In this document: piece by piece, positions 1 to 6,047 of the stretch | How the letters are laid out: each line of letters begins with the position of its first letter | How positions within the stretch are numbered: position 1 is the stretch's first letter | Assembly (NCBI GenBank): GCA_002714815.1 | Contig: PAYI01000039.1 | Location: 22,784 to 29,442 of the forward strand | Direction of reading: 5' to 3' | Length of the DNA stretch: 6,659 nt | DNA from: Flavobacteriaceae bacterium | GTDB lineage: Bacteria; Bacteroidota; Bacteroidia; Flavobacteriales; Flavobacteriaceae | The notes under the pieces: model-generated | Database searches by the model: none | Told to the model about the DNA's origin: nothing | Seen by the model: only the letters and a program-made list of their open reading frames with translations | Position numbers and translations under genes: made by a program

Positions 1-1022
1 TTACTGATCTCAGTCCAGTCTTGATTTGGGACTAACCGCATAGAAATTTTAGCATGTGCTTCACTAGGGATAACTGTTTTGGCACCTTCACCAGTATATC
101 CCCCCCAAATACCATTCACATCTAAAGTAGGTCGAATAGATCTCCTTTCTTCAGTGCTATAGCCAATTTCCCCAGCTACTTCATCAATCCCTATGGAATT
201 TTTAAATTCATTTAAATCAAATGGAGCCTTTTCCATTTCAGAACGCTCTTCTTCTGATATTTCTATTACTTTATCATAGAACCCTGGAATTGTAATTTTT
301 TTATTTTTGTCACTAAGTTTTGCAATCATTTCACACAAAATATTTATAGGATTCTGAACTGAACCACCATAAAGTCCTGAGTGTAAGTCACGATTGGGAC
401 CTTTAACTGTAACCTCCATATAACTTAAACCTCTTAAGCCAGTAGTTATTGAAGGTTGATCTTGTGAAATCATGCCTGTATCTGAAATTAGTATTATATC
501 ACATTTCAATTTTTCTTTATTTGCTTTTACAAAATCTTCAAGATTGTCACTACCAACTTCTTCTTCCCCTTCAATCATAAATTTAATATTGCAAGCTAAG
601 GGCCCTTTTGATAACATAACCTCAAAAGCTTTGATATGCATATATAATTGACCCTTATCATCGCATGCGCCACGTGAAAACACAGCACCATCTGGGTGAA
701 GTGAAGTTACTTTAACCATGGGTTCAAAAGGTGGGCTCTCCCATAGATCATATGGGTCAGGAGGCTGTACATCATAATGGCCATAAACTAAAACAGTAGG
801 AAGTTTAGGGCTTAAAAGATATTCTCCATATACGATTGGATGTCCATTTGTAGGAATTACTTCTGTTTTGGCACATCCTGCCTTTTTTAATGAAGTTTCT
901 ACCCACTCAGCGGCAACTTCCACATCTTTTTTATATTTAGGGTCAGCACTTATAGAAGGGATTTTTAAAAATTCAATCCACTCATCTAAAAACCTTTTTT
1001 GATCTGTGGTCAAGTTCATCAT
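1..1022 (-). CDS. M20-family metallodipeptidase, C-terminus cut off by the window edge
   Basis: Translated from the minus strand; 340 codons are open and the frame runs off position 1. M20 peptidases are two-metal (usually zinc) exopeptidases that hydrolyse dipeptides or short peptides. The metal-site motifs are all visible: YGHYDVQP (His82, Asp84), GACDDKGQ (bridging Asp121), EGEEEVGS (general base Glu154, metal ligand Glu155) and SDTG (Asp181). DLHSG (His214) and the GGYTGEGAKTVIPSEA and SMRLVPNQ segments (about 307-334) mark the inserted dimerisation domain. The last metal His lies in the missing part; relatives are about 455-460 residues, so roughly a quarter is absent. Two ATGs are in tandem at 1022 and 1019, and either could start the protein. 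There is no signal peptide, so it is probably cytoplasmic. It is separated from the operon to its right by a tRNA and has its own promoter-like box. The dipeptidase family call is strong; the exact substrate is not known. Confidence 0.93.
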   Translation of the reverse strand, partial: MMNLTTDQKRFLDEWIEFLKIPSISADPKYKKDVEVAAEWVETSLKKAGCAKTEVIPTNGHPIVYGEYLLSPKLPTVLVYGHYDVQPPDPYDLWESPPFEPMVKVTSLHPDGAVFSRGACDDKGQLYMHIKAFEVMLSKGPLACNIKFMIEGEEEVGSDNLEDFVKANKEKLKCDIILISDTGMISQDQPSITTGLRGLSYMEVTVKGPNRDLHSGLYGGSVQNPINILCEMIAKLSDKNKKITIPGFYDKVIEISEEERSEMEKAPFDLNEFKNSIGIDEVAGEIGYSTEERRSIRPTLDVNGIWGGYTGEGAKTVIPSEAHAKISMRLVPNQDWTEIS

Positions 1023-1042
1023 TTTTTCTCTTTCTATTATTA

Positions 1043-1050
1043 CAAAGGTA
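1043..1050 (-). promoter_or_regulatory. Possible Bacteroidota -7 promoter box for the M20 dipeptidase gene
   Basis: On the minus strand this reads TACCTTTG, an exact match to the TAnnTTTG -7 element of Bacteroidota housekeeping promoters. It would start transcription about 10-20 bases before the dipeptidase ATG, giving a very short A-rich leader with no Shine-Dalgarno site, which is usual in this phylum. No TTG is seen at the expected -33 distance, so the call rests on one box and its position. Confidence 0.45.
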
Positions 1051-1080
1051 ACGTATGTATTTTTTTTGGAAGAGGAAAAA

Positions 1081-1105
1081 TTGTTCAAAAACTTAATTAT
1101 ATTTG
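1081..1105 (+). promoter_or_regulatory. Probable promoter of the tRNA-Leu gene
   Basis: TATATTTG at 1098-1105 matches the Bacteroidota -7 consensus TAnnTTTG and lies 10 bases before the first base of the mature tRNA, leaving room for a 5' leader of only a few bases. A TTG at 1081-1083 could be the -33 element, but its 14-base spacing is shorter than usual, so the -33 assignment is doubtful. The region between the two divergent -7 boxes is only about 50 bases. Confidence 0.55.
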
Positions 1106-1115
1106 TCCACCTTTT

Positions 1116-1197
1116 GCGGGTGTGGTGAAATTGGTAGACACGCTAGATTTAGGATCTAGTGCTTCACGGCGTGGGGGTTCGAGTCCCTTCACCCGCA
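1116..1197 (+). tRNA. tRNA-Leu (anticodon UAG)
   Basis: A full class II cloverleaf can be folded by eye. The acceptor stem GCGGGTG (1116-1122) pairs with CACCCGC (1190-1196), with discriminator A1197. The D-arm contains TGGTAGA, the anticodon stem is CTAGA/TCTAG (1143-1147 and 1155-1159), and the loop TTTAGGA places the anticodon TAG at 1150-1152. A long variable arm (GCTTCACGGC region) is typical of tRNA-Leu, and the T-loop is TTCGAGT. CCA is not encoded, because the bases after A1197 are CAA, so it must be added by the nucleotidyltransferase. The anticodon decodes CUA and other CUN leucine codons. It is the only plus-strand gene here and lies between two minus-strand transcription units. 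Confidence 0.97.
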
Positions 1198-1204
1198 CAA
1201 AATA

Positions 1205-1218
1205 CCCAATATATTGGG
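1205..1218. terminator. Palindromic hairpin, probable bidirectional terminator between tRNA-Leu and the deacylase gene
   Basis: CCCAATATATTGGG is a perfect 14-base palindrome placed 7 bases after the tRNA and 3 bases after the deacylase stop codon on the other strand. As a hairpin it gives a CCCAA/TTGGG stem with a four-base loop. On the plus strand it is followed by a T-rich stretch (TTCTATTTTT); on the minus strand by TATTTTG. The stem is short and the T-tracts are interrupted, so termination may be inefficient. Convergent transcripts ending here make a shared terminator the simplest reading. Confidence 0.55.
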
Positions 1219-1221
1219 CTT

Positions 1222-2895
1222 CTATTTTTCATATCCGGGCCCTTTAACAAACCTACCTCCATAAGCTCCTGTATGTTTACCATTTTTAAGAACATGAGTT
1301 CCATTAACCCATACTTGTTCAACTCCTGATGAATACTGCATTGGATTTTCAAAGGTCGCATGATCATTTATTGAATCGGCATCAAAGACAACAACATCTG
1401 CAAAATATCCCTTTTTAAGTAGACCTCTTTGTTTAATTTTTAAATTGCGAGCAGGTAAACCTGATAATTTATAGATTGCCTCTTCTAATGGAATAATTTT
1501 TTCATCACGCACATATTTACCTAATAATCGAGCAAAATTTCCAAATGCTCTAGGGTGAGTACTGCTTTTTAAGAAGACTCCTTCAGTAGCCATTGAACCA
1601 GCATCAGATCCAAAACTCATGTATGGTAATTGAATTTGTCTTTTTACATTAAGCTCATCCATTAAAAAGTAGACTGTACCAACTCTACTTCCATCTTGTA
1701 TTACTAAATCTATAGCTGTTTCTTCAGGACTTTTACCTTTTATTTTTGCAACTTCTGTAAGAGTTTTACCAGTAAAATATTTTAAGCTATCGTTTTTAAA
1801 ACCAACTAAAATTAATTTATCTGATGATTCTGCAGCATGCATTAGGTTTTCCCAATTATTAGTATCGGTTTGCATCTCTTTGACAACTTTATTTCTAATT
1901 TTAGGATTTTTAAGTCTTTCGATCCATTTATCCAAACCCCCTTCCTGAACCCATGGAGGCATCGAAGCATCTAATCCTGTTGCTCCAGCTGTATAGGTGT
2001 ACATATCAGCAGTTATTTTTAAGCCTTTGGCACGGGCAGAATCTATTTTCCTAATAACTGCATCCAACTTTCCCCAATTCTTTTTTCCACTTTGTTTAAG
2101 ATGATATATTTCTGCTCTTATTCCTGCCTGGTTAGCTATTTCTAAAAGTTCATCAACACTCTCAAGAATTTTATTTCCTTCACTTCTCATATGAGAAATA
2201 TACATCCCATCATATTTTGCAGCTACTTTACAGATTTGGATAAGTTCTTCTGTAGAAGAATAAAATGCAGGTGCATAAATTAAAGAAGATCCTATTCCCA
2301 TAGCACCTTCTTTCATTCCCTGATGAACTAACTTTTTCATAAGTTCCATTTCATCAGCATTAGGCTTTCTATCTTCAAAGCCTATGGCATTTACGCGAAG
2401 TGTGGTAGCACCAATAAAAGAAGCTATGTTTGTAGAAACTCCCTTGTTTTCAAGAAATTGAAGATACTCTCCTAATGTATTCCAAGCGATTTCGTACTGA
2501 ATATCTCCTTGGTTTTTTTTCATATAAGTTTTGAGTTCTTCATTTACTGGTCCCCATGACATTCCTTCACCAAAAACTTCTAATGTAACCCCCTGACGGA
2601 TATCACTTTCAGACTTTCCGTCTTCTATTAAGGTCTCAACACCCCAACTTAACATATTTATAAATCCTGGGGAAATTATCTTATCTGTCGCATCAATAGT
2701 TTGATTTGCTATGAAAGACTTTGGAGGGCCAACATAGACTATTTTATCTTTATTTATTGCAACGGATCCCATATAAGGGACAGCACCTGTACCATCATAT
2801 ATGACACCGTTTTTAATAACAAAGTCAACATTTGGACCCTTTGAACAGGCTGTAATAAATACAAATAGCCAAATAAGAATTAGATTTTGGGGCAT
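1222..2895 (-). CDS. Lipoprotein of the N-acyl-D-amino-acid deacylase (D-aminoacylase) amidohydrolase family, variant metal site
   Basis: 557 residues. Relatives are metal-dependent amidohydrolases that remove the acyl group from N-acyl-D-amino acids. The N-terminus is a lipoprotein signal with a hydrophobic core at 5-14 and lipobox ITAC (Cys17). CSKGP follows, without the acidic run of a surface-export signal, so it probably faces the periplasm. Residues 25-75 fit the small beta domain (KNGVIYDGTG), followed by the TIM-barrel. Zinc-site equivalents seen are His235 (ISHMRSEG), His265 (IYHLKQSGKKNWG) and the catalytic Asp431 (FGSDAG); HPRAFG (447-452) and PARNLKIKQRG (481-491) are family motifs. 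Odd: after PGFI the usual D-x-HTH is NMLSW (80-84), so HxH is absent, and the Cys of the family NCG motif aligns with Glu110. The start is fixed because an in-frame TAG, the stop of the upstream gene, lies one codon before this ATG; a later Met would lose the lipobox. It is last in a three-gene operon. The family is sure; deacylase activity and substrate are not. Confidence 0.9.
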   Translation of the reverse strand: MPQNLILIWLFVFITACSKGPNVDFVIKNGVIYDGTGAVPYMGSVAINKDKIVYVGPPKSFIANQTIDATDKIISPGFINMLSWGVETLIEDGKSESDIRQGVTLEVFGEGMSWGPVNEELKTYMKKNQGDIQYEIAWNTLGEYLQFLENKGVSTNIASFIGATTLRVNAIGFEDRKPNADEMELMKKLVHQGMKEGAMGIGSSLIYAPAFYSSTEELIQICKVAAKYDGMYISHMRSEGNKILESVDELLEIANQAGIRAEIYHLKQSGKKNWGKLDAVIRKIDSARAKGLKITADMYTYTAGATGLDASMPPWVQEGGLDKWIERLKNPKIRNKVVKEMQTDTNNWENLMHAAESSDKLILVGFKNDSLKYFTGKTLTEVAKIKGKSPEETAIDLVIQDGSRVGTVYFLMDELNVKRQIQLPYMSFGSDAGSMATEGVFLKSSTHPRAFGNFARLLGKYVRDEKIIPLEEAIYKLSGLPARNLKIKQRGLLKKGYFADVVVFDADSINDHATFENPMQYSSGVEQVWVNGTHVLKNGKHTGAYGGRFVKGPGYEK

Positions 2896-2898
2896 TAT

Positions 2899-5800
2899 CT
2901 AATTTAGGATTACTTGAGGTAATGATTTATGTGAAGCATTGATTTCATTTAGACTTATTTTAATTGTTTCCATTGTTTTTTGATGTTCGTTTAATTCTCC
3001 AGTCAAACTTTGGATCCGTTCTTTTTGTGGAACGGTAGGAGGATTAGTTGTATTATCAATTGCTCTCATTAATGACCTTATCTCTTCTTTTAATCGTGGT
3101 CTTTGTCTGTATCCCATTGAAGGTGGAGGTCTCATTAAATGATCATCTTTAAAACTTCTTATTCTATCATAAAGAGCTTCTACTTTTGAAAGATCCTTAC
3201 TAGATGCAATTTTTAATTTTATTGCGAGACTTTCTAACTGATTTTCAATTAAAACAATGTTTTCAATTAACTCATGAGTTTTATTAAGTAAATCCCGTAA
3301 ACTAAGTAAGGCGGAAGTTTTTTGTGTGTAACTTTCTAAAGGCATGTTTATCCTATGATCTCCACTTACTAAAATATCAGATGTTTGGATGTCATCCATG
3401 TAAGAAATAACTGCTTTATAATTCCCTGGAGCTACTTTGGGTCTTATTTCTACACTTAACCCCTCATAAGTTAAACTTGATGTTGATGTTTTATCATTAA
3501 TTCCACTTCTCTTTTTTAAATTTAAAGGTTTCGCCGAATCATAACCTAAATCCCATACTAATCTGTTTATTCCTTTTTTTGGATTTTTATCCTCAATAGT
3601 TGTAACTATATTTTCTTGCTCATCTTTAATATGCAGTTTAATTGGTGTTTTTGGAGTATGATTTAAATAGTAGTTAATGTAAGTTCCATATTCAGGGTTT
3701 TTAGCTGCATAAGTCCTGTCTCCAAGATTTTCTAGTCTCCAAAACATATTCCATAAAATTCCTTCCCTAACCGGGAATAAATGAATTGAATTTTCCTGTG
3801 CTTCTAAGAGTTCTTCTAGTGGTCTAATATCATCTAAGATATATGCTCCTCTACCATGAGTCCCCACAATTAAATCTCGGTCACGTTTTTGAACCCTTAA
3901 GTCTCTTACTGAAACATTTGGCAGATCAATATTAATTTTTTCCCAGTTTTTACCCATGTTCCAACTTGCATATATTCCATGTTCCATTCCTGCGAAAAGT
4001 AAATTAGGATTATGAGGGTCCTGCCGTACAACTTTTACATAATCGTCAATTGGCAAATCAGAGGAAATTTTTTGCCATGTTTTTCCAAAGTTTGAAGTCA
4101 TAAAAATATATGGCCTAAAATCATCCATTCGGTGCTGGTCTACAACAACAAAAGCAGTTCCAGCATTATGTTCCGAAGCATGAATTTTTGAAACCCATGA
4201 AAACTCAGGAAGTCCTTTAATTCTATCTTTTAAATTTGTCCAATTTTCTCCACCATTCATTGTAAGTTGAACATTGCCATCGTCAGTTCCTGCCCAAATA
4301 ACTCCTTTTTGAATTGGAGATTCTGCAATATAAAGTACCGTACAGTGAAACTCAGCAGCTGTATTGTCTTGATAGATATTACCTCCTGAACTTCTTTGTT
4401 TGCTTTTATCATTAGTAGTTAAGTCAGGGCTAATCTCCTCCCAACTGTTTCCACGATCAAGAGATTTAAATATTACATTGCCCCCTACGTAAACAGTTTC
4501 AGGATTATGAGGAGAAATGTGAATTGGTGCATCCCAATTAAACCTGTATTTATGATTTTCGATTGCATCACCAGCTGAACCTACAATTTTAGGGTATGGA
4601 TGTACCGTTTGAACATTTCCATAGCGGCTATCAACTAAAAAAGGAACCCCACCTTGAAGATTTGTATATACTAAATGTTCATTTCCTGGAATAGGCTCAG
4701 CAAAGTAGCCGTCACCATAAGCAAGGCCTTTCCAGTGACGTTTTAAAATTCCGGCACTATACAATGAGTTACTTGGTCCTACCCAAGTACCATTATCTTG
4801 AAGCCCCCCATAAACATTGTAAGGCTTTAAATTATCTATTTGAATTTGATAAAATTGGGAAAGTTCAATATTGTTAATTGTTTCCCAATTATCTCCACCA
4901 TCAAAGGATCTTTGAAATCCACCATCACTTCCATTGAGAATATAATTAGAGTTTTCAGGATCAATCCATAAAGCTTGGTGATCTCCATGGACTGTTGTAG
5001 CAATTCTATCCCATGTTTGTCCACTATCTCTAGAACGACTCAATCTACCTGATATAGAAAACAAAATATTTGGACGTTTTGGATCTACTCTAACATCACT
5101 ATAGTAAAATGGTCTAAAATTGATATTTGGATCATCATTAACCATTTCCCAGTTTTCTCCTTTATCCTCAGAACGAAAAGCTGTTCCACCACCTTCAAAT
5201 TCAGTCATAAGATAAATTATATTTGGATTACTTTGAGCAATATGAATTCCAGGTCTTGCCATATCAGTTTTAGGTAATCCATTCATAATTTTTTTCCATG
5301 TTGCTCCACCATCCAAAGTTTTATAAATAGCTGTGTTTTTTCCACCATCATCAAAACGCCATGGTTTTCTCCTAAAAGTCCACATCCCTGCATACATTAT
5401 TCTTGGATTTTCATTTTCCATTGCAATATCAGCACATCCAGTATTTTCGTCAACATACAGAATCTTGTCCCATGTTTTTCCTCCATCAGAAGTTTTAAAA
5501 ACCCCTCTTTCTTTATTTGGTCCCCACTCTTTACCAAGGGCACAAACACATGCGACATCTGGATTATTAGGATCTACTACAATACGTTTTATTCTTTCAG
5601 TTTTTTTAAGGCCAAGATGTTTCCAGGATTCTCCACCGTTAACGGATCTGTATACTCCCCATCCATATCCTACGCTATTTCTTGGATCTCCTTCACCAGT
5701 CCCAACCCATAGGACATTTTTGTCAGAGCTGGCAATAGTTAATGCTCCAATTGAATAAGCTCTTTGCTTCTCAAAAATGGGAGAGAAACTTACTCCACCG

Positions 5801-6027
5801 TCAACTGTTTTGTGGATTCCTCCATCTGCACCACTAACATAAAAAGTAGATGGATCTCCTGGCACACCATCAATATCAGTTACTCGGCCTCCCATATTTG
5901 CAGGGCCAATTGCTCTCCAAGAATAGTTGTTCAAAAGTTCAGCTTTTTGAGCACAAACTTCATTTAATCCAATTAAAAGTATAAGGACATAAATAATGTT
6001 TTGTCTGAGTTTATTTAAATTTTTCAT
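2899..6027 (-). CDS. Secreted BNR-repeat / sortilin (VPS10)-like beta-propeller protein
   Basis: 1042 residues. Residues 1-26 form a signal peptide (Lys/Arg-rich start, hydrophobic 11-21, VCA before Gln27), so it is exported. The mature start, WRAIGPANMGGRVTDI, is typical of bacterial sortilin-like propellers. I count eleven Asp-box (BNR) motifs of the DGGxxW type, near residues 75, 129, 180, 238, 287, 333, 375, 523, 590, 645 and 689. The propeller region ends with THGRGAYILDD (723-733). A beta-sandwich-like part follows (about 770-890, with LVWDL and APGNYKA), then a charged helical tail (about 900-1030) interrupted by RPPPSMGYRQRPR (966-978). Asp boxes are structural and do not show an enzyme; no sialidase active site is recognisable, so labels such as glycosyl hydrolase are unsupported. 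No type IX sorting domain is seen at the C-terminus, which ends PQVILN. It may bind peptides or proteins in the envelope, but the function is unknown. It starts 20 bases after the upstream stop, with no Shine-Dalgarno site, and ends 3 bases before the deacylase ATG. Confidence 0.92.
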   Translation of the reverse strand: MKNLNKLRQNIIYVLILLIGLNEVCAQKAELLNNYSWRAIGPANMGGRVTDIDGVPGDPSTFYVSGADGGIHKTVDGGVSFSPIFEKQRAYSIGALTIASSDKNVLWVGTGEGDPRNSVGYGWGVYRSVNGGESWKHLGLKKTERIKRIVVDPNNPDVACVCALGKEWGPNKERGVFKTSDGGKTWDKILYVDENTGCADIAMENENPRIMYAGMWTFRRKPWRFDDGGKNTAIYKTLDGGATWKKIMNGLPKTDMARPGIHIAQSNPNIIYLMTEFEGGGTAFRSEDKGENWEMVNDDPNINFRPFYYSDVRVDPKRPNILFSISGRLSRSRDSGQTWDRIATTVHGDHQALWIDPENSNYILNGSDGGFQRSFDGGDNWETINNIELSQFYQIQIDNLKPYNVYGGLQDNGTWVGPSNSLYSAGILKRHWKGLAYGDGYFAEPIPGNEHLVYTNLQGGVPFLVDSRYGNVQTVHPYPKIVGSAGDAIENHKYRFNWDAPIHISPHNPETVYVGGNVIFKSLDRGNSWEEISPDLTTNDKSKQRSSGGNIYQDNTAAEFHCTVLYIAESPIQKGVIWAGTDDGNVQLTMNGGENWTNLKDRIKGLPEFSWVSKIHASEHNAGTAFVVVDQHRMDDFRPYIFMTSNFGKTWQKISSDLPIDDYVKVVRQDPHNPNLLFAGMEHGIYASWNMGKNWEKINIDLPNVSVRDLRVQKRDRDLIVGTHGRGAYILDDIRPLEELLEAQENSIHLFPVREGILWNMFWRLENLGDRTYAAKNPEYGTYINYYLNHTPKTPIKLHIKDEQENIVTTIEDKNPKKGINRLVWDLGYDSAKPLNLKKRSGINDKTSTSSLTYEGLSVEIRPKVAPGNYKAVISYMDDIQTSDILVSGDHRINMPLESYTQKTSALLSLRDLLNKTHELIENIVLIENQLESLAIKLKIASSKDLSKVEALYDRIRSFKDDHLMRPPPSMGYRQRPRLKEEIRSLMRAIDNTTNPPTVPQKERIQSLTGELNEHQKTMETIKISLNEINASHKSLPQVILN

Positions 6028-6047
6028 AATGTTTAATTTTACTTTTA

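Noticed and set aside
1116..1222. tRNA 3' end as an integration (att) site of a mobile element
   Set aside because: No integrase, no second copy of the tRNA 3' end and no mobile genes are visible in the window.
999..1247. Plus-strand 82-codon open frame
   Set aside because: It runs through the whole tRNA-Leu gene and the dipeptidase start; its sequence is the tRNA read as codons, not a protein.
1164..1367. Minus-strand 67-codon open frame overlapping the deacylase 3' end
   Set aside because: It lies in another frame of a well-supported gene and runs into the tRNA; it shows no domain or start signal.
4836..5024. Minus-strand 62-codon open frame
   Set aside because: A shifted frame within the propeller gene; the correct frame there carries clear Asp-box motifs.
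5333..5758. Plus-strand 141-codon open frame
   Set aside because: It is antisense to the propeller gene; the Ser/Pro/His-rich translation reflects the reverse of the Asp-box codons.
3829..5826. Similar short DNA segments (CCATGTTTTTCC-like) as a DNA repeat array
   Set aside because: They are the coding of the GKTW part of protein Asp boxes on the minus strand, with irregular spacing; they are not a CRISPR or tandem DNA repeat.
5764..5967. Plus-strand 67-codon open frame
   Set aside because: Antisense to the start of the propeller gene, with no supporting features.
2899..6027. Sialidase or glycosyl hydrolase function for the propeller protein
   Set aside because: Asp boxes are structural and occur in many non-enzymes; I see no sialidase FRIP motif or Arg triad.
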